DNA of 64,000 nucleotides from an uncultured Eubacterium sp. (GCA_910585745.1 CAJUFM010000005.1:1-64000); one strand, 5' to 3'. Shown: positions 38,051 to 47,583, numbered from the stretch's first letter. Notes: generated by a model from the letters alone, not told the origin. Translations and numbers: made by a program.

Positions 38051-39400
38051 ATGGAAGTAAAAACATGCTCAATAATGTATAACGCAAGCGTAGACCTGCT
38101 CAAAATAAATTTGCAGGATAATTATAAGTTTAAAAAGCGGTTTCTAAGTGAGCAAACTCTACTTACGTTTTTTGACGAAACTCCTATGGGATTGCGAAGG
38201 AAATATCAACAAGCCTGTTTAGACGAGGACTTAACGATAATAACAGTAGAATCCGATTTCAATGTATCTGAACAAGAAATCTCAGAATTAGATTATGAAC
38301 AGCCATTTGAACTCAAACTACTTAAACAATTAGACCGCCAGATTCGTTTAATTCGCTTGGTATGCGACTGCACCCTCCATTTTTCAGAATTCAGATATAC
38401 ATTGACATCCTCTGAAAATAGAACCATAGGAACCATTCCACATATTGACCGTGTAATTTGGAAAACTAATGAACCTTTCTCTATCAATGACAGCCAACTT
38501 GATTTAATTCAAAATTGTTTTGCTAACCGTTATCCTTTTATAAATGACTGGGTGTATAAGGTATATGACTTTTTTGATTCCTCTTTTTTATTCAATGACG
38601 AAAAAGCTCTTGTAATACTGATTACAGCATTTGAAATGGTTTTTCTGAAAAGAGACCGATGCCAAAAGAAAGAAATCCTTGCCAGACGCAGCGCAGTATA
38701 CTTTGGCAATTCTGATGAAGAGATAAAAGAAATATATAAAAAAATGAAACTATGCTATTCAACTCGCAGTAATTATGTGCACGAGGGTAAATCAATTCAG
38801 AATTCAGATAATGAAGTCCATTTTCTTCGTAATTTACTGAGAAAGTTTATCTTAAATAACAAAGACAACCATTTATTGACAAAGAATTCTTTTAAACAAG
38901 CGCAAATTTCTAAAGTGAAAAATTGCCTTTTATTCCCTCCCATAACGTGTTTAGAAGAACCTCCCATTAATACTAATCCTTATTCAGAAGGAAAATTTCA
39001 ATTGTGGTGGCACCACTTATTTGCAAAACCAATACAACATATAGGATTTAATGATTTGCGGAAATTTTATTGGAACATCGATTTGGGAGATAACCTAACC
39101 GTTGATGTCTATATAGACGAGTGGTCATATCTTCGACCTCATTTTCACTTAATAGGAGAAAATTTTCATACCATTTTACGATTAGATAAACCGAAATACT
39201 ATAATCACGGATATTCAATTGGCTTTCTCAATAATAATCAAGTGACAAATCTGTACGAATGGATTTATGCACATTATAAAAACACTTCAGATAACGCTTG
39301 GAATACAATGGCTGCACATTGGAATTTCTCAAAAAATACATATTATAAAGTGAAGTCTGGATTATTTCCAAATTATAAAGAATTACTTTCAAACGGTTGA
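38051..39400 (+). CDS. HEPN-like domain protein (ApeA-type) with C-terminal PHFH motif region
   Basis: The 449-residue protein starts at ATG 38051 (MEVKTCSIMYN) with GGGAG 8 bases upstream. Around residues 190-270 there is a helical block ending in CYSTRSNYVHEGKS with the HEPN motif Arg-x4-His (R about 240, H about 245), as in ApeA-type abortive-infection proteins. The C-terminal 130 residues hold DEWSYLRPHFHLIGEN, reminiscent of the DUF4160-like family. The first 180 residues are unknown. It has no partner gene directly after it; the islet ends soon. A possible RNase role in phage defence is inference. Confidence 0.6.
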   Translation: MEVKTCSIMYNASVDLLKINLQDNYKFKKRFLSEQTLLTFFDETPMGLRRKYQQACLDEDLTIITVESDFNVSEQEISELDYEQPFELKLLKQLDRQIRLIRLVCDCTLHFSEFRYTLTSSENRTIGTIPHIDRVIWKTNEPFSINDSQLDLIQNCFANRYPFINDWVYKVYDFFDSSFLFNDEKALVILITAFEMVFLKRDRCQKKEILARRSAVYFGNSDEEIKEIYKKMKLCYSTRSNYVHEGKSIQNSDNEVHFLRNLLRKFILNNKDNHLLTKNSFKQAQISKVKNCLLFPPITCLEEPPINTNPYSEGKFQLWWHHLFAKPIQHIGFNDLRKFYWNIDLGDNLTVDVYIDEWSYLRPHFHLIGENFHTILRLDKPKYYNHGYSIGFLNNNQVTNLYEWIYAHYKNTSDNAWNTMAAHWNFSKNTYYKVKSGLFPNYKELLSNG

Positions 39401-39575
39401 GATGCAAAATGTTTGGTTTCTAACACTTTTCTAACACCACCCCACCAAATCAAGCATTCCCACCCCTAAACACACAACCCATCCCAAAAGATAAATCGCT
39501 CCCGAACCCCGAAAACTCAGGCATTCAAAAACATTCCACCCTATTCTGTGACACCGCAGAAAACCCTCACCGCCT

Positions 39576-39608
39576 CCCTCCTAAGGGCTAGTTGCAGGTT
39601 CGATTCCT
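39576..39608 (+). repeat. attR-like copy of the tRNA-Arg 3' segment
   Basis: This exact 33-base copy of tRNA-Arg positions 36198-36230 has no tRNA 5' half in front of it and the acceptor arm behind it is altered (ACTGGCACT), so it is a leftover junction, not a tRNA gene. The stretch 39401-39575 is C-rich with no gene seen; GCAAAATGTTTGGTTTCTAA at 39405 repeats a sequence near 37090. Confidence 0.8.
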
Positions 39609-39745
39609 ACTGGCACTGCGAAGATATTAAGCACTCCACTTTACGGCAGGACTCACCACGAACTTTTGTGCTTACATTCCAGACCAGCAATCTCTGTGTT
39701 TTAATCTGCATAAACAAAATCCCACAGATTTTTACTCCTGTAAGT

Positions 39746-40129
39746 TTATGCATCCATAGGAAACCAGCGGGAGTTTATACTGAAAGATATAGACTGTAGC
39801 AACTCCACCTTTATTTCTATCTCTCCCCTCTCCAACAGACTTTTAACCTGACTTCGGGATAATCCTAATACCATAGCAATCTGCTTTTCCAAGCGGATCT
39901 TCAATTGATAAGGATTCTTTACCGTGACCACAATCTGATCTCCAAATCCACTGTTTTCTATGATTTCATGCTCCATAACAAAGTCATACTGTAGTCTGTC
40001 AGAAGCAATCTCCACGTTATTTGTCCGAAATAACTGCATACTTTTTCCATACATTTCCGCAAGCTGTTCATCATTGTCCAAAAAACACTGATATTCTTCC
40101 TTTGGTATACAATATCTTTCTGCTATAAT
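39746..40129 (-). pseudogene. C-terminal fragment of a DUF1062 protein
   Basis: The frame reads CIPKEEYQCFLDNDEQLAEM, then NNVEIASDRLQYD and VLGLSRSQVKSLLERGEIEI, the usual C-terminal half of DUF1062 proteins with its helical RNA-binding-like motif. The N-terminal zinc ribbon half (RKCxxC type) is missing, and the frame upstream of 40129 is unrelated. It is a truncated gene with an unusual SINSRWFPMDA tail. It sits just outside the attR copy. Confidence 0.55.
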
Positions 40130-40136
40130 CCAGAAA

Positions 40137-40289
40137 TCAGTCTCCTTTTCTGGCTATAATAATTGCTGTGCTGCCATCTAATACTTTTTTAATTGCAGAT
40201 CCTGCGTTTTGCAATAACTCTATTGCAATCAGACTGTCTTTCCCTTTGTGGTATAGCGTAACATATTTTAATCCTGCCTTCCACCTCAC
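40137..40289 (-). pseudogene. Short gene remnant
   Basis: A frame of 50 codons ending at TGA 40139-40137 encodes a natural-looking C-terminal piece (LKYVTLYHKGKDSLIAIELL then STAIIIARKGD). It has only a GTG at 40289 and no ribosome site, and a stop lies three codons further upstream. I do not recognise the parent gene. Confidence 0.3.
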
Positions 40290-40416
40290 ACATTTCTACA
40301 AAAAAACATGAGCCAATACAAAGGAGCTATCGCAAAAATCATTACAATGTCTTTTTGCGAAAATCCCTTGGTATCAGCTCATTTTTTACGAACAATAGAT
40401 AGTCCGGAGACTATGC

Positions 40417-40689
40417 CTATTGTTTTCTCATTTTTCTTAGAATACGCTGTATGCTTTTCTCTGACAGAAGGTATTTACAAGCTAATTCCTCTGTCTTGCT
40501 TCCCACAAGATAATCCTTATAAATCTGTCTGTCACGCCTCAAAAGTTCCTGTTTAATTTGTGTGCCTGTTCCCCATGCCTGTCTATGTGATGACTTGCGC
40601 GGAATATAAATACTTTCTCCATCAACATACTGCTGTATCAACTCTATTATCTCAATCGGCAAAATCTCTTCTGCTTTTAAATAGCCCAT
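40417..40689 (-). CDS. CD3324 family protein (HTH)
   Basis: The 90-residue protein starts at ATG 40689, 5 bases after GGAGG. It has the family pattern LPIEIIELIQQYVDGESIYIP, then a basic RKSSHRQAWG segment and a helix-turn-helix-like end (ELACKYLLSEKSIQRILRKM). CD3324-type proteins are common small putative transcription factors in Clostridia, of unknown target. The 286 bases from 40690 to 40975 hold no gene I can support. Confidence 0.8.
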   Translation of the reverse strand: MGYLKAEEILPIEIIELIQQYVDGESIYIPRKSSHRQAWGTGTQIKQELLRRDRQIYKDYLVGSKTEELACKYLLSEKSIQRILRKMRKQ

Positions 40690-40975
40690 GTCTGCCTCCC
40701 TAAATTATATTTTGGGGAATAGCATTGGCTATAACAACTATTTTTTACTGCAATAGCCAGTGCTATGCAAACATTACATATCTTCTCATATACAAATCCC
40801 CTCTTCCTAAATTTATTTAATAATACCATCATTCGTGGAATAAATCAAATTTTTATTTTTCAATATAACCAAAAAAGTAATTATTATAACCGTGGGTATT
40901 ACCAAAGACGGAAAGTTATCCTGCACGGTATATAGAGAAAACGGAAAAGATCCGACATGCTTTCCTACCTTCTTT

Positions 40976-43318
40976 TTATTCTCCTGAAAGCAATGCTCTC
41001 GGTGCAATTTTCCTTATTTTTAAAGACAACAGGCAGACTGTCACAAAGGCAAACAACACAAGCCCACTGCCGGTAGCCGCGATCAATCCGACCGGCACTG
41101 TAAATGTACATTTTACAATTCCGATACCATTTAAAAACAATGCGGTCAACGGGTTGATGATCAGACTGCTCAGTATCAGTCCGGCTATAGCAGATAAAAT
41201 AACAGCAGGCATAAATGACGCAGCCGTCTGCAGGATAAGTTGACCCGTCGTAAATCCAAGAGATTTCAGAATACCGTAATCCATCTGTTTGTTATTGAGC
41301 ATTGTGCGCACAAGCAGATATAATACAAAAACGATAATAATCGCAGACAATATAAGAATAACAATCACAATAATTAACATGAGCGAAACATAGACACCTC
41401 CTGTGCCTTCCAATGTCGCCTGAATATTAATAGCCGAGTTCACTTCTCCCTCATATATTTCCTTCATTTCGGAATTAAACGCATCGATATCCGTTCCGTC
41501 CAGGAGATTAAGATAATATCCTGTGTACATAAGTGTTCCTAACCGTTCATAACCTTTCCGGGTAAATAAACAATCTTTTCCGAGATTGTTGCTGATCTGT
41601 GTAAAACCACAGATCAGATACTTTTCCTGTTTTCCATTTGCTGTTATTTCAATCTCATCTCCGACTTTGAGCCCGCTTTCTTTTGCATATTTTGCAGCAA
41701 TCGCAATTTCGTTATCGTATTTGGGGAATCTACCCTCAAATACGACACTTTGATTGTTTGCTTTTGAAAAATCGTCGCAAATCGTTGCCATAAGCTCTGC
41801 GCCTCCCACATGGGATACTTTTAAAGAAGTATAAAGATAAAGCTTTTCCACACGGCTGTCTGCGTTCCTTTCGCGCAAAAAGTCATCTTCCGCTTCAGCC
41901 TGTACACTAATACAGCTATCTGCAATTTCACCTATGATCAAATTAACAAATGGCTGCCTGTCCATGATCACATTTCTTGTCATCAATCCAGAAAAAACTA
42001 CGATAAGGGATAGTACAAGCATTGTGATACAGACAGTGACATTAAGTTTTACTCCTGAAAGTGCGGTCTTTAAAGCAAGGGCGAGATTAAGAGGTACTTT
42101 GGTCTTTTCAAGGGGAACACGATTGCTTTTAAAATTATGTGTTTGAATACCGGAGCGAAGTGCAACGATAGGTTCGATCTTTTTGATTCTGCGTGACGCA
42201 AACCATACAGCAAAGGTGACCGCACCACCCAGAATGATAAGTGAAATCATAAAGGGCAGCGGCAGGAAGTGCATGGCATAGGGGATTCCCGTCTGTAGGA
42301 TCATCATTGCGTTGACAGAGGGAAACAGAAGGTACGACAGTCCAATGCCGGCTAGAGCCGACAAGAGAGTCAGACTTAAAAACTGTACTAATAATGTACA
42401 GATCAATTGTCCTGATGTATAACCTGTGGCTTTCAGCGCACCAAGATTTTTCATATTAACCTGAATATAATTTACGATATTCGATACAATCACCACAAGA
42501 GCGATCAGCAGCACGAAAAAGGCCATGGCGCCCATGATTCCCGAACATATCATCTGGGAAATATAGCGGGACTGCCAAACGATATCATAACAGTTGCTCA
42601 TCATATTTATATTCGGCTGCTGTTCTGAAACCGCAGCTTTCAGCGACGCTTCATAGTTGAGATTTTCCGATATATCTTTCAACCGCACTGAGCACAGCGT
42701 TGCCCGTGGCGCCCATTCGCTGCTTTCAAGCTCTGCATATTTATCTTCCGTAAGTATGATTTCTGTCAGCGTACAATTATGAGACCCCATCATAATACTG
42801 TTGAAAAAGCCACACACAGTATATGTCTCTTTATGGCTTCCAATGGAAATATCAATTGTCTTCCCTACCGCGATATCATCTGTTTTATAGAGCATGGGAA
42901 GATAAACGCCGCTTGCATATGTTCCTTCTTCAACAATCTCGGTTTTCCCAATAGAACGGGTTAAAGCCGCCTGTTTTTCTAAGAAAACAAACCAGCTGAT
43001 GACTTCCCCGCCGTTGTAAGAAAACATTCCATCCATCTGCCTGCAGTGATCCAGGCTATATTCTGCGGTCCGGTCGTCACCTTCAAGCGTCTGCGACAAG
43101 AACCTTTGAAATTCAACCCCATCTCCGTCTATTGCTAAAGTGACGTGTTCCGCGTTAAATTTGTCATGATACCTTTCAAAGTTTTTCTTATAATCCATAG
43201 AAAGCATCAGCCAGAGATTGAGCATCAAAGAAGCGATTATGATCAGAACGATGATCGAAGCGGTCTGGCCTTTGGATCTGCGGATATTAGAGCGGGCAAT
43301 CAAAATATTTTTTCTCAT
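40976..43318 (-). CDS. FtsX-like ABC transporter permease (BceB/MacB-like)
   Basis: The 780-residue protein starts at ATG 43318, just after the ATPase gene stop. The order is a first membrane helix (ASIIVLIIIASLMLNLWLML), an outside domain of about 200 residues, a membrane cluster of three helices (YISQMICSGIMGAMAFFVLL and on) with LGALKATGYTSGQL, a second large outside domain, and a last cluster with MDYGILKSLGFTTGQL. Such permeases couple ATP use to export of peptides or lipids, or to antibiotic sensing. It lies with an ATPase, a histidine kinase and a response regulator. Confidence 0.9.
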   Translation of the reverse strand: MRKNILIARSNIRRSKGQTASIIVLIIIASLMLNLWLMLSMDYKKNFERYHDKFNAEHVTLAIDGDGVEFQRFLSQTLEGDDRTAEYSLDHCRQMDGMFSYNGGEVISWFVFLEKQAALTRSIGKTEIVEEGTYASGVYLPMLYKTDDIAVGKTIDISIGSHKETYTVCGFFNSIMMGSHNCTLTEIILTEDKYAELESSEWAPRATLCSVRLKDISENLNYEASLKAAVSEQQPNINMMSNCYDIVWQSRYISQMICSGIMGAMAFFVLLIALVVIVSNIVNYIQVNMKNLGALKATGYTSGQLICTLLVQFLSLTLLSALAGIGLSYLLFPSVNAMMILQTGIPYAMHFLPLPFMISLIILGGAVTFAVWFASRRIKKIEPIVALRSGIQTHNFKSNRVPLEKTKVPLNLALALKTALSGVKLNVTVCITMLVLSLIVVFSGLMTRNVIMDRQPFVNLIIGEIADSCISVQAEAEDDFLRERNADSRVEKLYLYTSLKVSHVGGAELMATICDDFSKANNQSVVFEGRFPKYDNEIAIAAKYAKESGLKVGDEIEITANGKQEKYLICGFTQISNNLGKDCLFTRKGYERLGTLMYTGYYLNLLDGTDIDAFNSEMKEIYEGEVNSAINIQATLEGTGGVYVSLMLIIVIVILILSAIIIVFVLYLLVRTMLNNKQMDYGILKSLGFTTGQLILQTAASFMPAVILSAIAGLILSSLIINPLTALFLNGIGIVKCTFTVPVGLIAATGSGLVLFAFVTVCLLSLKIRKIAPRALLSGE

Positions 43319-43319
43319 A

Positions 43320-44078
43320 CTACCACCCCATATCTTTCAAAAATGCGGAAAGCTTTTCATGCCTCTGACTGTCACCACATGAATATCTTCCCAGATTACA
43401 TTCACCTAAGATAACACCATCCTTCAAATACAGAATACGGTTGCCGCGGCGTGCAGAACGCATATCATGTGTTACCATAATTACGCTCTGTCCCTGCTCA
43501 TTAAAGCCGGTAAGAGTATTTAAAACGTCAAGTCCCGTCTGGGAATTCAGAGCGCCAGTAGGTTCATCTGCAAAAAGAATTTCAGGGCTGTTGATCAGTG
43601 CCCGGACAATTCCCACCCTCTGGGCCTCACCCCCCGAAATCTGTGTCGGAAATTTCTTTTGTGTTTCTTCAGAAATACCTACTGCCCCAAACAATTCTTT
43701 TGCCCTGGCAACAAGTTCATTTTTTTCTTTACTTACGAGAAGCCCCGCAGCAAGCACATTGTCCATAACGCTCATGCTGTCGATCAGATAAATCTGCTGG
43801 AACACAAAACCACAATGATCACGGCGGAACACAGCAAGCTCATCGGAATCCAGGTCAGAAATAACCTTTTCTCCAAAAGTGATCCTGCCAAGGGTGGGCA
43901 TATCCATTCCCGACAAAGCATACAAAAGGGTAGATTTCCCTGCGCCGCTTGCCCCCATGATAACAGTAAAGTCACCTTTATACAGCTGTAAGTCAATATT
44001 CCTCAGAACGTGCTGCAAGGCACCGCTATTTGAAAAGGATTTACTTAATTTTTCAGTTTTTAACAAAATATCATTCAT
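43320..44078 (-). CDS. ABC transporter ATPase (LolD/MacB type)
   Basis: The 252-residue ATPase starts at ATG 44078 with GGAGG upstream. Motifs: Walker A GASGAGKST (about 40), Q-loop VFQQIYLID, signature SGGEAQRVGIVRAL (about 145), Walker B EILFADEPTGALN (about 165) and the H-loop VTHD. It powers the FtsX-like permease next to it, with 1 base between the genes. The C-terminal 25 residues hold an unusual Cys-containing tail. Confidence 0.95.
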   Translation of the reverse strand: MNDILLKTEKLSKSFSNSGALQHVLRNIDLQLYKGDFTVIMGASGAGKSTLLYALSGMDMPTLGRITFGEKVISDLDSDELAVFRRDHCGFVFQQIYLIDSMSVMDNVLAAGLLVSKEKNELVARAKELFGAVGISEETQKKFPTQISGGEAQRVGIVRALINSPEILFADEPTGALNSQTGLDVLNTLTGFNEQGQSVIMVTHDMRSARRGNRILYLKDGVILGECNLGRYSCGDSQRHEKLSAFLKDMGW

Positions 44079-44105
44079 TGGACAGCCCTCCTTTTTACAC
44101 GTTTC

Positions 44106-44160
44106 ATTATATATTTTTAAATCTTAACAGTCTTTAGGCAATCCTTAAATATTTCTTAAA
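44106..44160 (-). promoter_or_regulatory. Direct-repeat operator and -10 box upstream of the ABC exporter
   Basis: On the minus strand TTTAAG recurs at about 11-base spacing: TTTAAG (44160-44155), TTTAAG (44149-44144), CTAAAG (44137-44132) and TTAAG (44127-44123), then TATAAT (44111-44106). There is no good -35 box, as expected when an OmpR-family activator binds repeats. The regulator at 45436-46116 is the natural candidate. Confidence 0.6.
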
Positions 44161-44179
44161 CCACGGGTATCACATAAAT

Positions 44180-45439
44180 TCAATTCTTCATCAGGATCCA
44201 GACTGTAACCCGCAGTCCAGATGTTCCGTTTTCAATATCCAGCCGTCCATTCATCTTTCTCATACAATAATCAGAAATATATAGTCCCAGTCCTGCACCT
44301 TCGATATTTTTTGTGTTACTTCCGCGCTTAAATTTCTCTTTCAGAAGCGGCAGTTCTGTTTCTTCGACACCTCCGCCGCAGTCCTCTATAGAGACCACAA
44401 GAAAGCAATCCTCCGCGCTTATAGATACATTGATTTTTGTGTCTGCATATTTATAAGAATTTGCAAAGATATTGTCAAACACCTGCTGCAGACGAAGCTT
44501 GTCCGCAAAAAGCATGCAGCCGGGGATATCAGGATGCTGAGCTCTGTGCAAATAATCGGCATTTTCCAGTAATTCCCACAGCTCTGCGCTTTTCATATCG
44601 TTCGGAATCACGGAAAGTTCCTGAAGTTCTTCTAATGTAGCCGAGAACAGATTGGTAACCAGCGTGTTGATCTGATCTGCCTTTTGGATGATCTGCTCAT
44701 AATTACCCCTGCTTTTTTCATCCTCCGCCAGCGCTGATCCTACCTCCGAGGCAGCCTTGATACTTGCAACCGGTGTCTTGATATCATGGGACAGTTTCGC
44801 CACCAGCTCCTTTTTACCCGCGTTTGCCCGCGCCTCTGCAATTCGGGCTTTTTTCAGTTCCGAGCGCATAATATCAAAACTTTCGGTAAATGCACCGAAC
44901 AGATTTTTCCGGTCCATTTCCAGCGGGATATCCAGATTTCCGTCAGCAACGCGCTCCGCAAATTTTTTCAGTTTCCAAAAAGGCCGGATTACCACATGAT
45001 GTATATAGAAAAAATATCCGGCACAAATTCCACACTGCAAAAACAATGCTGCTATAACAACAAAAATGACACTCTGTTTTTCAGATTGAAAAATCAGCGC
45101 GTCGTTATTATAAAGGATAAGTTTTCCAACCATTGATCCTTCTATTTCAATATCAAGAATGGTATCTTTATGTCTGACTGCCATATTCAGGCTCTCACTC
45201 AGTCCTGATCTCGTTTTATACAAAACGGCGCCATCCAAATCAATCACAACGTAATCCATAGCTGAAGGATTAACATGATCCTCAAGAGCATTCCAACTGT
45301 TCTGCACTGTCTGTACTATTTCGTTAACCGCCACTGTATCCTGCCGATCCCCTGTTTTGGAAAGGGAAAAAAGTATGACTACAGCGAGCTCAATGATAAA
45401 AACAGTCAGCATTCCACAGAAAAAAGCACGAGTTTTCAT
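44180..45439 (-). CDS. Sensor histidine kinase (HAMP, HisKA)
   Basis: The 419-residue kinase starts at ATG 45439 overlapping the response regulator stop (ATGA). One N-terminal membrane helix (CGMLTVFIIELAVVILFSL), a short outside part, a second helix (VIFVVIAALFLQCGICAGYF), HAMP, the H-box LSHDIKTPVASIKAASEV with His about 225, and HATPase motifs EDCGGG and GAGLGLYI. It forms a two-component system with the gene before it. Its outside domain is only about 85 residues. Confidence 0.94.
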   Translation of the reverse strand: MKTRAFFCGMLTVFIIELAVVILFSLSKTGDRQDTVAVNEIVQTVQNSWNALEDHVNPSAMDYVVIDLDGAVLYKTRSGLSESLNMAVRHKDTILDIEIEGSMVGKLILYNNDALIFQSEKQSVIFVVIAALFLQCGICAGYFFYIHHVVIRPFWKLKKFAERVADGNLDIPLEMDRKNLFGAFTESFDIMRSELKKARIAEARANAGKKELVAKLSHDIKTPVASIKAASEVGSALAEDEKSRGNYEQIIQKADQINTLVTNLFSATLEELQELSVIPNDMKSAELWELLENADYLHRAQHPDIPGCMLFADKLRLQQVFDNIFANSYKYADTKINVSISAEDCFLVVSIEDCGGGVEETELPLLKEKFKRGSNTKNIEGAGLGLYISDYCMRKMNGRLDIENGTSGLRVTVWILMKN

Positions 45440-46116
45440 TGATTCCCTCCCATGAACTGGTAGCCGTCACCCCAGACTGTAATAATATACTCAGGTTTCC
45501 CCGGTTCCTGTTCAATTGCCTTGCGTAATTTGCGGATATGTACATTCAGTGTACCATCGCCTGTATATTTATCCTCCCAGACTTTTTCAAAAAGCTCCTG
45601 CTTCGGGATCATCCGCCCTTCGTTTTGTATCAGATAAGCCAGCAGCTTAAATTCAAGGGAAGTAAATTTTACTGGAGTTCCATCCACCAGAACCTGCCTC
45701 GCATTAAAATCTACTACCAAACGTCCGCTGTCATACCTTACTATCTCCCTGCTCCCATAGCGTTTGAGTACTGCTTTGACCTTTGCCAGCAAAACACTGA
45801 GAGAGCAGGGTTTTTGAATATAATCATCGCCGCCAATATTCAAGGCAATGATCTTATCATCATCACTTGTCCGCGCTGAGATAAACAGGATAGGAATATC
45901 TGTAGTCTGCCGGAGCTCTTTACACAGCTCAAAGCCGCTGCCATCACCAAGATTTATATCAAGCAGAAGTAACTCCGCCCTATTTTCTTTAAAAAAATCC
46001 CTGCAGTCTGAAACACTGTATGCAAGCGCAGTTTTCACGCCGAAGAGATTGAAATATTCCGCTGTGCTGTCTGCAAGCAGCTTTTCATCATCTATGATCA
46101 AACAATCGTATGTCAT
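45436..46116 (-). CDS. OmpR-family response regulator
   Basis: The 226-residue regulator starts at ATG 46116 (MTYDCLIIDD) after AAAGGTG. It has IIDDEKLLADS, the phosphoacceptor in LLLDINLGDGSGFEL (about 50), KPCSLSVLLAKVKAVLKRY and the winged helix (FTSLEFKLLAYLIQNEGRMI). It is transcribed with its kinase and probably controls the adjacent ABC exporter. Confidence 0.95.
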   Translation of the reverse strand: MTYDCLIIDDEKLLADSTAEYFNLFGVKTALAYSVSDCRDFFKENRAELLLLDINLGDGSGFELCKELRQTTDIPILFISARTSDDDKIIALNIGGDDYIQKPCSLSVLLAKVKAVLKRYGSREIVRYDSGRLVVDFNARQVLVDGTPVKFTSLEFKLLAYLIQNEGRMIPKQELFEKVWEDKYTGDGTLNVHIRKLRKAIEQEPGKPEYIITVWGDGYQFMGGNQ

Positions 46117-46205
46117 TTTCAATCACCTTTCATAAAGTATATATTCATATTATATTTCCTTTGCCCATAGAATACAAGTCTTCTTAGCTTTTAGAAAATA
46201 TACTA

Positions 46206-46259
46206 GAAAAATACCGACCTCCAATCATTAGAACTTAGTCTAGCTTTTGGGGTCGGTAT
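46206..46259 (-). terminator. Terminator after the LRR gene
   Basis: ATACCGACC (46259-46251 on the minus strand) pairs with GGTCGGTAT (46219-46211) around a 31-base loop and is followed by TTTTTC. It ends transcription of the LRR/Big_2 gene ahead of the response regulator gene. Confidence 0.7.
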
Positions 46260-46289
46260 ATTTATTATTAACAGATATTAAAGTATCTT

Positions 46290-47435
46290 TTATTCAAATC
46301 TTATAATATCAAGAGAACTCAGTGCATTTTTTACAACTAAAGCCTGATCACAATATAATTCTTGTAATTCCGTATTATACAGCAAATCCAGCTCTTTTAA
46401 ATACTCATTTCCCATACAGTATATAGACATTAATTTGGTATTGCTGGAAACATCCAGGCTCACTAAATTAGTTCTTCTACATTGTAATTCCCTTAATTCC
46501 ATATTATTTGACAAATTTAATTCCGAAATGTTGTTATCACAACATCCTAAATACTCTAACTTTGTATTTTGGCTAATATCTAATTCCTCAAATTTGTTAT
46601 TGGCACAATACAAATACGTAAGTTCTTTACAGTTTGAAAGATCTAATTCATATAATGCATTAAATCCCACCGATAGACTCGTAAGCTTTGTATTTTGAGT
46701 CACATCCAATGCTACAAGTCTATTACCATCACAAGCCAGCTCTTTTAAATTAGATAATTTATCGACTGCTATTGATGTAATGTTACCACTACCAACATTC
46801 ACCTCTTCTAGAAACAAAAACTCATTCAGATTTAGTTCTCCACTTAAATTGCTGTCTTCTCCATCAACCCACCAATTAATTCCTGTCAATCTTCCTGAGG
46901 TATTCCATGTATATACATCCGTATCATCTAAATCTGTTGGTATGGATGCACCATTCTCTTTTTGTATTTCTATTAATTCAACCAGCTTTTCTCTATCACT
47001 TTTTTCCTCATTAGGAGTTACTGATGGAGTTACTGATGGAGTTGTTTCTGGAGCTATTGATGGTACTACTGTTGGGGTTATTGTTGGAGCTGAAGTTTCT
47101 TTTTTATCATTGTATTTAGCCTTTTCTTCCTTTGGTTTTACCTTTATACTACAAACTAACTTTTTCTTTCCTGCCTTTGCAGTTATCTTAGCAGTTCCTT
47201 TTTTCTTTGCTGTTACGACACCCTTTTTCGTTACAGTTGCTATCTTTTTCTTTGAACTGCTCCATTTTACTTTCCCCTTATAGTTCTTTACCTTTAACGT
47301 GGTTTTTTGTCCTATCTTAAGGGTAACTTTCTTTTTATTGAGCTTCGGTTTTTTTGCTGCATAAGAATAATGGTCTCCTGCTATTCCAAAAAAAATCCCT
47401 GCCACTAAAAAAAATGCAATTGCCTGTTTTCTCAT
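46290..47435 (-). CDS. Secreted Big_2 plus internalin-like leucine-rich repeat protein
   Basis: The 381-residue protein starts at ATG 47435 (MRKQAIAFFL) after AGGAGG. After the signal peptide comes a lysine-rich Big_2 domain (KVTLKIGQKTTLKVKNYKGK, then KKKIATVTKKGVVTAKKKGT), a Thr/Pro/Val linker (TITPTVVPSIAPETTPS type) and about seven internalin-like repeats (LTSLSVGFNALYELDLSN, LTYLYCANNKFEELDIS). It is probably bound to the wall or exported and may bind host or other cells. The N-terminal part is like those of the two genes to the right. Confidence 0.82.
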   Translation of the reverse strand: MRKQAIAFFLVAGIFFGIAGDHYSYAAKKPKLNKKKVTLKIGQKTTLKVKNYKGKVKWSSSKKKIATVTKKGVVTAKKKGTAKITAKAGKKKLVCSIKVKPKEEKAKYNDKKETSAPTITPTVVPSIAPETTPSVTPSVTPNEEKSDREKLVELIEIQKENGASIPTDLDDTDVYTWNTSGRLTGINWWVDGEDSNLSGELNLNEFLFLEEVNVGSGNITSIAVDKLSNLKELACDGNRLVALDVTQNTKLTSLSVGFNALYELDLSNCKELTYLYCANNKFEELDISQNTKLEYLGCCDNNISELNLSNNMELRELQCRRTNLVSLDVSSNTKLMSIYCMGNEYLKELDLLYNTELQELYCDQALVVKNALSSLDIIRFE

Positions 47436-47583
47436 TTTGTTTCCTCCTATAAATATAATCAAATTTTTCATCCCTTTTTAAAATACGCAGGATATTTAAA
47501 AAAGCCCTAAAAAAATTATTTATACATTATAACAAAATGTTAACTAAATGTCAATTTTTTAAGTATTAAAGTTCCTATCCCTT

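Noticed and set aside
40813..41007. 64-codon ORF next to the FtsX permease end
   Set aside because: No ribosome site, overlaps the permease 3' end and has a random composition.
43879..44127. Plus-strand ORF across the operator region
   Set aside because: It is antisense to the ABC ATPase start and shows no gene-like features.
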